From assembly GCA_003339415.1 (NCBI GenBank), contig PDHQ01000230.1, positions 1 through 56,548 on the forward strand: a stretch of 56,548 bases of DNA. The letters are read 5' to 3'. The translations under genes and the position numbers were made by a program. This document shows, one piece after another, positions 34,225 to 44,859 of this stretch. The notes beneath the pieces are model-generated. The model did not search any database. It was not told where the DNA came from and saw nothing but the letters and a program-made list of their open reading frames with translations. The first letter of the stretch is position 1. Each line of letters starts with the position of its first letter. This stretch comes from Ophiocordyceps camponoti-saundersi (nom. inval.). Its lineage: Eukaryota > Ascomycota > Sordariomycetes > Hypocreales > Ophiocordycipitaceae.

Positions 34225-34776
34225 CTAAGGATTACTAACGGTCGTTTGCACTTATTTGCTTATTATCTTTCTCTTTTATTTTCTATTTTTTTGCACTATA
34301 CCTCGCATACTTTTAACCTCGTATACTTTCGCAGGTTTCGCATACCTTTAACCTCGCATACCTTCGCAGGTTTCGTACACTCGATTATATCTTCGTGCAC
34401 CCTATTTTTTTTTAGCTATTCTCTTAACCTATCTCTTCTTCTTACCTATATATACCTCTTCTAACTTATCGGATATTAGTCTATATATAACCTCTTCTTC
34501 TTACCTATATATACCTCTTCTAACTTATCGGTATATACGATTTCGTATTACTTTTCTCTCTCTTTATCTTACCGAGTATTAACGCTATCGTTTTTTATCG
34601 TACGCTCCTTTTCCTCGTTTCTTTTTATTATGCACTATAATCTATTATCGCGTATTTTCTTCTCCTTATCGTGCACTCGTTTTCTTATCGTGCACTTATT
34701 TTTCTCGCATTTTCTTCTCCTTATTATGCACTTATTTCTCTTATCGTGCACTAGTTTTCTTATCGTATACTACCGT
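34225..34776 (+). repeat. Pyrimidine-rich, GCAC-rich low-complexity segment of the gypsy element
   Basis: T/C-rich DNA with many degenerate copies of ttatcgtgcact, cctcgcata and ttcgcaggtttcg, plus an exact 59-bp tandem duplication (34433-34472 repeated to 34531). It retains CpA almost only as GCA. An open frame of 72 codons at 34246-34464 is Leu/Ser/Phe-rich by virtue of the T/C composition and is not judged real. It separates integrase from the extra 3' ORF and is cut by G2 at 34776. Confidence 0.75.
34772..34776. repeat. G2 target duplication, left (accgt)
   Basis: ACCGT is repeated exactly at 38371-38375. Removing one copy plus G2 restores the gypsy sequence. Confidence 0.88.
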
Positions 34777-35284
34777 TATTAAAATATATATATCGCTAGC
34801 TACTTAGGAATATAATACGCGTTAAATACGCGTAGCACGCGTTATAGAGATAACTATCTCTATATAAATAAAGTAGGAGCTTAAGGATACGTATAAAAAG
34901 GAGTCGAACTCGAGATAATACCGATCTAAGACTAGTATAATATTAATATAATATACGAAGTTAATATAGGAGGAGGATAGGGAGGTAATTAGTAAGAGGA
35001 GGAACGTATATATAATATACTTACTTTTCTATATTTTTTAAAAGAAAAATAAGTTATAAGTAAAGTTATTATTTAATCTTTTATAACTTTATTAGCTAAA
35101 ATATATCGTATAGTAAACGTAATATTCCTATACGCTATATAATCTAAATAAGTTACCTAAACTTTATTATCTAAGTTAATATAATATATATATTCTAAAT
35201 TTAATTTATTAATATCTTTATTTTAAGAAATTTATAATATAACTTTAGCTACTTATTTAGCTTAGGAAAGATACCTAACTAATA
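34777..35284 (-). repeat. G2 3' LTR
   Basis: 508 bp, starting TATTAAAAT and ending CTAACTAATA on the plus strand; reverse complement of the G1 LTR. Confidence 0.87.
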
Positions 35285-37862
35285 TTAATTAGTAATAAAG
35301 CTAAGTTATATTGCGGACTTAATTACCTTTTATTACTTAAAACTTAGTTAACTAACGTAAGCTAAAATACCGGCTTCGTTATTATTTAACTTTAGTTTAG
35401 ATTAGAAATAGAAAAATAATTTAAATAATAGATATTTATTAAAATACTAACTTCTAAAAAACTATAATTACTATTTTAATAACGTATAAATATATTTTAA
35501 CTAATATCTAGTTAGTAACTTAATAATTTAGATATCCTAATACTTAGCGATAACTTATTATAAGTTAATATTATCTATTCTTTCTTCTTTTTACTTTTAG
35601 TTTAGGATTTTTAGGAACTTACTTTAATTTTAACCTAAAATCCTATTAACTTTAGATTAGTTTTAATAGTTACTCTATAATTATTATTTACTAAGCTTTT
35701 ATAAGTTTAGCACTAAAAGTCTCTTATAATTAAGTTAATTTAGTAATATATAAAAGATAAAAATAATAAAAAATAAAAATAATAAGAAAAAAAAAAATAA
35801 AATAAAATCTCTAAAAGTCTCTTACTCCTACTCCTAACGCGGATATCTAGGAAAGCGTAACGCGCGATAATTATATAAGGCTAGCTAAGTAATATTACTA
35901 TATTAATAATATTAGTTAGATATTAACTTAAATATAAATAAGGATTAGATTATTATTAGACTTATTTTAATACGCTAATTCTTATATAAAAGTATATTAT
36001 CGCTTATAAATATAGTAAAAGCTTACGTAAAAGTAATAGTAGCTAAGATAGTTTATTAAGTTAGTATTAATTTATATAAAATTAAGTTTTAATAAGCTAT
36101 ATATATATTATCGTACTAGATACCTTTTTTAGTATATTAGTAATAAGCGGTTACTAATTAAGATACCTATTCCTAATAAGCGTTAATTTTTAGTTTTTAC
36201 TTACTTATATAGCTAATATAATTTTAATATAAGGGCACCTTTTTAATATCGCCGCGCTAAATAGCGTTACGCTATACTTAAGATAATAGCGTAAGCGGCG
36301 GCGAGGATATAAAAAGATTATACTTAGCGGGTTATACTTAATAAGGCGTAATAAGCGTCGCCGCGAAGGTAAGCGATAATATTCGCGGGCGCGGGCGAAA
36401 GGTAATCGCGGATACCGTAAAGGGAGCTTATAAGGGGCGCGTAAAGGAGATAGGGGTAGGACGCGCGTAATACGCGTTTAAAGCTAAATTTAAAATATAT
36501 TAGAAACTAAGTTAATCTTAACTTATAGCTAATATAACTTAAAGCTAGGATTAATATACCTTTACGCTGCTAGCGAATTAAAGCTTTAAGAATATTATCG
36601 TTATTAATATTATTCTCGGATTTAGAACTTAAAATAATAATTTAATAACCGCGCGGAGCGGTAAGCGTATAAGGGGGCGGTCCTAATATATAATAGATCT
36701 TAAGTCGAGGTTAGTAAAAGCTTATTATAATACTAACTTAAAATTAACTTAAACTTACCTCTAATATATAATAATAATAACGATAATAACGATAATAATA
36801 ATAATAATAAAAGTAAAAGGAAAAGGAAAGGAATAAGAAGCTTAAGCGCGGGGTAATTTATAAGTAAGGTGCTAAGTTACTAATTTACCCTAGTAAATAA
36901 GGTATATACCTACCCCTTATATAAATAGTATATCGGTATATACTAACCCCTCCTATAGATACGAGAGGTATATACCTCCTAGGTATAAATACCCCCCCCC
37001 CCCCCCCTCTAAAATTTTTTTTTTCCCTTCCCTCTTTATAATAATATTAGTCTTTCTTATCTATTTTTCGCGGATAACCCGGCGAAAGTTTACTAGGTAT
37101 TACGTTTTTTATTTAATATACTATATTACGTTTATTCTTTATTTCTCTAGTCCTCGAACTAGAAAGAAAATATTACGAGGGGATTACGGTACCCCTAAAG
37201 TTAAGAATTATACCGCCCTAAGGGTATCGTAATATAAAAACTATAATAATTTAGCGGAATTATAAATATTATAATATAGGAACGCTTAGTATTATAGGAA
37301 GGAGATAACTTTCGCTAGCTATAGGGGTTTATTAGTTAATAGGGGAGATTCCCCCTTACGTAGCCGGTATTTACTAGGGGTTTCTAAAATAAGATACCTT
37401 AATAGTATCCTCGTAGCCGGCTTATATTAAGTTTAGGGGAGTTACCTACTAGTCCCTTAGCTTAGAAGCTACTAAGCTAAGAGATTAGCTTATAATAGCG
37501 GCTAATAATATATAGCGTTAAGCTTTATATTAGTAATAATATATAGCGTTAAGTTTACTACCTAAACCTTATTTATTATTTACGAAGTATAAATAATAGG
37601 AAAACGCGATATATAGCTTAACGCGTATTATCTTAGGAAATTATATTAGAATTATTAAGAAATATATCGGATATTAGTATAATATTAACCTAAGTTTATC
37701 TATAAATTAGTAAAGTAAGGGTATTTATTAGTCCTAAACTATATAAGTTCTTAGAAGTAAAGAAATAATTTAATCTACGAGAGCTATTAAAGGAACCTAA
37801 TTATACCTAAACTATTTACTCGATAAATATATATTCCTAACTATAAAAAGAAAAGCTATTAA

Positions 37863-38370
37863 TATTAGAATATATATATTACTAGCTATTTAGGAATATA
37901 ATACGCGTTAAATATATATAGCACGCGTCGTAAAGATAACTATCTTTATATAAATAAAGTAAGAGGTTAGGGATACGTATAAAAAGGAGTTAAACTTAAG
38001 ATAATACCGATCTAAGATTAGTATAATATTAATATAATATACGAAGTTAATATAAAAGGAGGATAGGGAGGTAATTAGTAAGAGGAGGAACGTATATATA
38101 ATATATTTACTTTTCTATATTTTTTAAAAAAGAGATAAGTTATAAGTAAAGTTATTATTTAATTTTTTATAACTCTATTAGCTAGAGTATATCGTGCGGT
38201 AAATATAATATTCCTATATATTATATAATCCGGATAAGTTACCTAAACCCTATTATCTAAGTTAATATAGTATACGTATTCTAGGTTTAATCTATTAGTA
38301 TCTCTACCTTAAGAAGTTTATAATATAACTCTAGCTACCTATTCGGCTTAGGAAGGATGCCTAACTAATA
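37863..38370 (-). repeat. G2 5' LTR
   Basis: 508 bp, starting TATTAGAAT and ending CTAACTAATA on the plus strand; retains GATGCC where the other LTR has GATACC, a RIP-type difference. Confidence 0.87.
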
Positions 38371-38375
38371 ACCGT

Positions 38376-40832
38376 CTTTATATATATTATACCCTTATAT
38401 ATTATCCGTCTCTTATTTCCTACGATTATCCCTATATAAGTATATAAGATTATAGATTACCTAATAGAAGAAGAAATTAACCCTAAGAAAAACTTTACTA
38501 TTTATAAATAATATAAAACTATACGATAAGAGTTTAAATAATACTAAGAGATATTCTATAAGTAAATAAGGGAAAACTAGAAATTTAAAGTTTCTAAAAA
38601 CTTAAAAATCTCCCTTACTATAAGCACTTTATATAGCTATATCTTAGCTAAATAAGTAGCTAAAGGAGATTAAGTGGCCTAGTATCTCGCTAAGGTTATA
38701 TAAGACGAATTAGCACTCTTAACGGTTATAGTAAATATTTAAAAGTTCTAGGTCCTAGAATAGGATATTATAATAGATATATTACCGAAAAATTAGCCTA
38801 TAGAGCTAAACGAGCTTTAGAGGTTATATAAGATAGCATATAACTTTGCTAATATTAAAGTTAAGAGGGGCAAAGATAGTAAATTTCCTTTAATAATAGA
38901 GATTATTACGGTAATAAAAGATATATAGAAACGGATCCTATCTACTACTAGCGGATCTTTCTCTAAAATAGCTTAGCGTTTATATAATTATATAATCGTT
39001 AATATCGAGTAACTAATTTAAGATAAGCTTAAGGGCTAGGAAGATATAAATATACTAGGAGCCGCCTTATCTAAACTAGCACTTAAAGGAAATAGCTATA
39101 ATTAGTAATAGGTAATCGCTATACCTAGCTCTAAGGCGGGAGCTTAGAACGCTAAGAAAATATCTAAGTTTAAGGTTAATTAGAATATACGACGCGTAAT
39201 CGAAAGGAGAGCTACCTAGCTTATGCCGCTAATTTCTATCGTAAAACCGATAATTAAACTAATAAATAAATAAGAAGAAAATAAATTAGATAATTATATT
39301 TTAGTCTCCGTAAATAGAATTAGTAATAAGGATAAATAACGTTTATTAATAGATAATATACTTACGAAGACGCTAATAAAAACGCTAATAAAATTAACTC
39401 TAGCTAAGCTAATAACCCCGAGTTTAAGTTCTACTAAGGCGATATCTATTCTAATAAACTAACCGATTCCCTCTTAAATAACCCCGTTAGGAAGCTAACC
39501 GATTCCCTCTTAAACGAGCCCGTTAAGGCTATTATAGAAATCCGTTAGATAGGGATAGATAAAGACTACCCTTACTAGTTCTACTACTAGGAAAATAACC
39601 CCTACTAGTTCCACTACTTAAGTTATAACCCCTGCTAGTTCCACTACCTAGGTTCTAACTTAAGTTCTAATAAAGAAAGTTATTACGACCCCGGCCTCTA
39701 GTTCTAATACCTAAGTCCTAATAACGGTTACCTCTAAGATTACTACCTTTACTATAATAGCTCTAAAAAAGATAGTTACTTTATAGATATCTATTCCTAT
39801 AAAAATAGCTATTCTATAAACCCCTATATTAGTAGTAACGATCCCGCCTAAGCCCGAGTAGCCTTAAGCCGCCTAGATTATCTATATAGTAACTACGAAC
39901 TTAAATATTTATAAGAGAGAGATATAGACTATATTAATAACTAAGTAGCAAGCTAAGATAGAAGTACTAGCGAATATAATAAGCGCTAAGATAGAAACGC
40001 TTATAACTATTATAAATAAGTAAAAGGTTAGATAACTAACTAAGTAACGAATTATAATAAACGAATAGAGAGATTAATAAATAACTAAGATAAGAGAAAT
40101 TATCCGCTATAAATATACGGAATTTTAGTTAGCGATAAAAATAAAGCGAGGTATTAGATAGATAGTATCTATAAAGGAGAATAAAAAGATAATCCTTATA
40201 GTTCGTAACGAATTAATAAGGATACTTAATTAGATATCGATCTAATTAAAAAAACCCCTAACGGATATAACCAACGCTACCTAGTTATAAGGGGCTATTA
40301 AGGAAATATTATAAAATATTTTCTAGTTAATATTAATCCGGGAGGTTATTAAAGAAATAATATATAATACTCTTTAATTTATATTAATTCGAGATACTAT
40401 CTAAACCCCTCTAAGTATAGTTATTAAGTTAATATTACGCTAGGTAATAGAAGCGTCCTTCGAAGAGTTTAATAGATAGACGATATTAGACCTATTTATA
40501 TAATATTCTAACTAGATACCTAAATTAAAGAGGCCTATTATTACTACCTAAGACCCTTCTATATAGTATTCTAGCTAGATAACTAAATTAAAGAGGCCTA
40601 TTACCGCTACTTAGTTAGGCGATAGAGTAGTTAAAAAGGTAAAGCTATCGGACTAATCGGACTAAAGATAAGAAGAAAGGTCTCCTACTAAGTCGAGTAG
40701 GTTAACGGAAATTAGGGGCATACCGCCCTAATCTAGGCTATTCCGATTTAGGCTATTTAAGGAGGGTTATAATAGAGAGGTTTAAATAGAGAAGGTGGTC
40801 GTAGGCGACTATAATAAAGATACCCCCTACTT
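38376..40832 (+). pseudogene. Extra 3' ORF of the gypsy element, unknown function
   Basis: With G2 removed, a long plus-strand frame follows the pyrimidine-rich segment and runs to the 3' LTR. Its first part (about 38450-39050) encodes a charged, helix-prone segment (YLIEEEINPKKNF, LAKVI, ELALLTVIV, KVKRGKDSKF). The middle (about 39560-39660) has a direct repeat of a Pro-Tyr-x-Phe-Tyr unit from three copies of ccctactagttcyactac-like DNA. The rest is Tyr/Asn/Ser-rich. Stops are TAA/TAG as from Gln/Trp. Gypsy elements do not normally carry such a 2.4-kb ORF after integrase. I recognise no domain and no membrane segment; an envelope-like identity is not supported. Confidence 0.45.
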
Positions 40833-41030
40833 TATTAGGCAGGCGTTAGAGGATAAGGCATAAGGGGATAAGGGATAGGAGGATAAGAAAAGGGAACTTA
40901 GAGAAATTATTATTATTATTAGACTTACTATTAGACTAATATAAAAGGGATCACGACTACTAATGCCCTAACGCATAACCCTATACGATCTAATCTAATC
41001 TTATAATTTGAGACCGATCGAGGAATTTTA
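40833..41030 (+). repeat. Gypsy 3' LTR
   Basis: This 198-bp copy of 27089-27286 is followed by TTAC (41031-41034). It keeps TAATGCCC, AACGCATAAC and TTTGAGACC where the 5' LTR shows RIPed versions at some sites, so it is the less mutated copy. Confidence 0.88.
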
Positions 41031-41034
41031 TTAC

Positions 41035-43000
41035 CTTATTTACTTAAGGCTTTTTACTCTTTTAAGTAAGGGAAATTTATATTAAAGTTATTAAGTTTAT
41101 AATCGCTTTTAGCGCTATAATTTACTTTACTTTAACTTTCTTAAGTAAGGAACTTAAAAGCCTTATCTTTTAATAGCTAGCTATAACTTAGTTTAAATAT
41201 TTTTATATTATTTTTAAAGCGTACTAAGTAACCTTTTCCTATTATATTAAATCTAAAACTTTTATCTCTTTTATTAATATTTACTTATCTTACCGCGCCG
41301 CTTATAGCTACTAATTTCTCTATAATAAAAAGCTTATAGCTTATATCCGCTCCGCTTTTAAGAGAATTACCGTATACCTCCGCTAATATTATAAAAGTTA
41401 GCCCCGCTTTACTTATATCCCCCTTAAATCTTTTTAATCCTCTTTTATTACTTAAGTATAAATTTTAAATATCGCCTCTTAGTCCCTTAAGATTTTAAAA
41501 GCTTATTTTTATAAAAAATAATAACTTTGCTAAAACTCTAAGAAGGGAAAGCTTTAAAAGTATAGCTAATTTTCTAGATACCTTACTAATAAACTACCTT
41601 AACTAAAACTTAATAACGCTTTATAAATTTATTAAAGCTTTCTAAAGTTCCTAAATAGCGTTTTAACTTAGCTTTATAATAGTAAAATTAGCTTTAATAA
41701 GTTTCTTTATATTTATAATATTCTTATAATTATAACCTTTTATTATTTTTATAATAAAAAGGAAGATAAAATAGCGGCTTACTTTACTTTATATTATAAA
41801 CTAACTACTTATAAAAAGATACTCTTACTAATATTTCTTATAAATTTAATATAAAACTATAAAAACTTAAATAAAGCCCTTAGCTATAAAGCTATTATAA
41901 GCCCTTTTATTTTATAATTTATTTATTTATAACGCTTTTACTAATTTAACTTTTCTTTATTATTTTATAATATTTAAATATATTAAAATATTTAAGTATA
42001 AGGTTTAAATATAAAAGTTAATTTTTAGTATTTTCGCTATATAATTATTACTATTTATTTACTTTATACCTTACTTTTAACTTTACTTTTTACTTTACTT
42101 AGCTTTACTTAACTTACTTAGCTTTTTTATTTTTTTTCCCGCCCCGCTTTTTACCTTATCCTCCGCGCTTAATAATACTTCTAACTTTTATAAGCTTATC
42201 TTCTAAGCTATTATTATCGCTTTTTACTATACGCTTAAATATTATTAACGCGGATTTTGTAAAAGATAATTTTAATATTTAAATAAAGTTTAGCTTAAGC
42301 TTTAACTCCTCCTTTGCTATTTTCTTAGCTTTTATCTCCCTTATTTCCTATTTTTTCTTACTTTTCTTTATATTACCTATTTCCTCCGCTTCGCCTGCCC
42401 CCTTAACTCTATTCGCCTTTTTCTTATTTTCTCTAACTATTATTTAATTTAATTTACTCCTTAATATTAATATAATAAAAATTAGCGTTTAAGCTATTAC
42501 TTAATCCTCCGCTTTTAGCTTTATTTTTAGCTTTAGCTTTAATTTTAGTAGATTTAAGTTAAGAGTATATTAAATTTTAATAATATTCTTTAAAATATAT
42601 TTAAATTAATTAATTTTAATATAATTTACTACTTTTTAATTAATATTATTTTATATTTAGTTAAGATTATATATTATATTATATATAATAAATTAAAAAT
42701 TTTATATTTTTAAGTATATTTTTAATTAAAACTCTTATAAGAATAATATAATAAGGTTTTTTAAGCTAGTAATAATAATAATAATTATTATTATTATAAG
42801 CACCTTTACTATTATTATTATCGCCCTTTCTACTCTTACCTCCGCTTTTAACTCTACTATTATTATTATAGCTATTATTATTTAAACTAGCGCCTCCGCC
42901 CCCGCGCCCCCCGCTACCGCCTCCGCTTCCTCCTTTATACTTATTATTATTATTACCTCTATTTATAGTTTAACTCTTATATTTATTATTATTATTATTA
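41035..43000 (-). pseudogene. Unidentified minus-strand remnant, part 2
   Basis: This is the expected continuation of the remnant left of the gypsy insertion. On the minus strand about 42440-42090 encodes a very basic stretch (RVKGAGEAEEIGN, KAKKIAKEELKLK, KRGGKKNKKAK). Lower down (about 41530-41080) is an Arg/Lys/Gln-rich frame (GTKRRYLKF, YKRRGKISKY). At the right end are AAT/TTA palindromic microsatellites (42770-42800, 42960-43010) and C-rich text. The basic composition recalls a nuclear DNA-binding transposase tail, but no catalytic motif was found. Confidence 0.3.
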
Positions 43001-43700
43001 TTATTATCGCTCTACCCCCCTCCCCGCCTTTTGCTTAGCTTATACTAATAATTATTTATCTATTAAGTATTCTAAAATAAATTAGTATTAATATATAAAA
43101 CTCCTAGGAAAAAGTATTAGTAATTACGGTAATAAGAGTAATATTAAAAGTAGCTACTAAAATAGCTAACCCCGCTAAGGCGCTTACTTAAAATATAATT
43201 ATTATTTTATTAAGTTAAAATTTTAATATCTTATTCCGCCTTTATATATTATATAAATTAATTTAGATTTTTTCTTATTATTTATTATTAGCTATATTTA
43301 AAACTTTACTTTATTTTATATTATTTTATTTTTACTAGTAAGGTATTTATTAATATTATTATCCTATACCCCTTTATATCTGCTATACGATATATATATA
43401 AAAGATACCTCGGACATAATAGGAGCTTATAACGACTCGTATATTAATACCTAAGTTATAACTCGTATAACTTAAAGGCTAGGAGATATCTTATAATAGA
43501 TAAGGAGGTATAGGGGGTAGAATATTAACTAGCTATATAGCTATCCTTCCTTATACGAAGTAGGAAAAATATCTATCTTAATTATATATAATTTAGGTTA
43601 CCTTTACTTTCTTTACCTTATACGTATATATATAAAGATTACTTAATATTAATTAGTAGTTATATTAGTTATTATTAGTTAATTATAGATTAGCTAAAAT
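43001..43700. other. RIPed DNA before C2, no gene recognised
   Basis: The sequence is AT-rich with GC islands (ccgctaaggcgctt; tacctcggacataatagg). It may contain the 5' LTR or leader of C2, but no direct repeat partner downstream of C2 was found by eye. Confidence 0.4.
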
Positions 43701-44221
43701 AAAAAGATAATTATCGTACGACTTTAAAAAGCCCCTATGCCCGCTATTATCCGATACTTATACTTTTACCCTTTTTCTAATAGTAAGTTCTAACCGAAAA
43801 GCTATATTTACCTAGTGCTTTTATTAGTTATATAATATTACTTTTAATAGTATTTTAGAAATATATATAATAATAATATAGCTTCGATTTCTTAAGATAA
43901 CGAATCCTACGATAAATACTATAAATAAACTATAAGTAACGACTCCCTTATATCGTATAATAAGATAATAGAAAGAAGCACGGTATCTTACTATATTTAA
44001 ACTTAAAGTATAAACCTTATATTCTAGAATATATAACCGGACCTTATATAAGTACTTAAAAAGATTAAATTAACTATATTTATTATACGATAAATATACG
44101 ATATTATATACTTTAACTTTTATAGGGAAAACCTTCTTCGTACAATCTAATTAAAACTTAAGGGCTAGACTTATTACTAACTAAGTTATATTTACTATAT
44201 ATTCCTTAAAAAACTAACTTA

Positions 44222-44236
44222 AATTATTATTATATA
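44222..44236. repeat. SINE B target duplication, left copy
   Basis: The 15 bases aattattattatata are repeated at 44839-44853 immediately beyond the tRNA-like head. Confidence 0.78.
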
Positions 44237-44838
44237 TATATATATATTATATTACTCTAGTAACTTATATAGGTATCTAGGTATATAATTATTTAATAGA
44301 GAGGAAAAACCGGAGTGCCCTAAGGAAAAACCCCTTACTTAATATATTCAGCTAGCTTATAAGCTAATTACGTTATATTAGAAAGCTTAATTATTATAGG
44401 AAATATCTAAAATTACGCTAGTCCTAAGTAAGATATACTTATATTTCTTATTATATATCTTATCTAAATTCTAAATAATTCCGGTATATATATTAGCAGA
44501 TACTATAGCGAAGATATATTACTTTATAATTATACTTTATTATTAGATTATAGTTACTATTAAAAGGGACCTATTCCTCTAATAACTTACGTTATCTAAC
44601 TATACCCTTACCCCGCGCCTTACTTTACCTAAGCCTCGGCCGGGTTACTACTCCTGCTAAGGGAGGAAAGGAGCCTGGCAGGGTTACTACTCCTGCCGGG
44701 GTTATGCCGGGGTCGGACTATACCCTAGCTATATAGTTAGGGTAAAAAAATACCCGTGCCCTCCGCTAGATTCGAACCGACTGCCTCTCTTATAGGAGAC
44801 TAATATCTCTAGACGCTTAACTACTACGCTAGGAGGGC
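44237..44838 (-). mobile_element. SINE copy B, tRNA-headed, 602 bp
   Basis: This copy is collinear with SINE A over its full length, including the duplicated ggttactactcctgc words (about 44641-44700) and the cggagtgccc motif. It is less RIPed in the GC-rich part (ctgccggggttatgcc). Its 3' end adds a short (TA)n tail before the shared attatattactct end. It has its own target duplication, in C2, so the two copies are independent insertions. Confidence 0.85.
44758..44838 (-). tRNA. tRNA-like SINE head (A and B boxes), copy B
   Basis: 81 nt with a perfect 7-bp acceptor stem (GCCCTCC / GGAGGGC), A box TAGCGTAGTAG and B box GGTTCGAATCT (44768-44778). Comparison with copy A lets some pre-RIP bases be inferred (T arm GTCGG-TTCGAAT-CCGGC). 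The D-to-T spacing again implies a class II or degenerate tRNA. A run of seven T on the minus strand (44744-44750) lies 7 nt past the head. Confidence 0.55.
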
Positions 44839-44853
44839 AATTATTATTATATA
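44839..44853. repeat. SINE B target duplication, right copy
   Basis: Matches 44222-44236. The sequence is of low complexity, so the exact length could be off by a few bases. Confidence 0.78.
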
Positions 44854-44859
44854 ATACGT

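Larger units (their letters stand above)
34777..38370 (-). mobile_element. G2: inverted second copy of the 3.6-kb LTR element
   Basis: It is 3594 bp with 508-bp LTRs at 34777-35284 and 37863-38370, in the orientation opposite to G1. It is flanked by a perfect 5-bp target duplication ACCGT. The interior matches G1 in reverse complement across the whole length, including the CpG-rich block (about 36235-36480) and the homopolymer (16 C at 36992-37007). No pol motif is visible, as in G1. It is inserted in the gypsy element downstream of integrase, so it is younger than that element. Confidence 0.85.
27089..41030 (+). mobile_element. Ty3/gypsy LTR retrotransposon, about 10.3 kb plus nested G2
   Basis: LTRs of 198 bp (27089-27286 and 40833-41030) bound remnants of gag, retropepsin, RT, RNase H and integrase in gypsy order, then a pyrimidine-rich segment and an extra 3' ORF. 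Subtracting G2 and one target duplication leaves 10343 bp, long for a fungal gypsy element, because of the extra ORF. A primer-site candidate tagtaataag (from TGGTAACAAG) starts right after the 5' LTR. RIP has destroyed every frame. It is inserted in an unidentified minus-strand remnant. Confidence 0.85.

Noticed and set aside
34246..34464. 72-codon open frame in the pyrimidine-rich segment
   Set aside because: Its Leu/Ser/Phe/Tyr content follows from T/C-rich repeat DNA; it overlaps degenerate repeats and has no domain. It stays open because T/C-rich DNA rarely gives stop codons in that frame.
9167..38370. Single giant inverted-repeat element bounded by G1 and G2
   Set aside because: Each copy has its own LTR pair and its own distinct target duplication, so they are independent insertions, not arms of one unit.
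38376..40832. Retroviral-type envelope gene
   Set aside because: No signal peptide, transmembrane segment or cleavage motif can be read; position alone is not enough.
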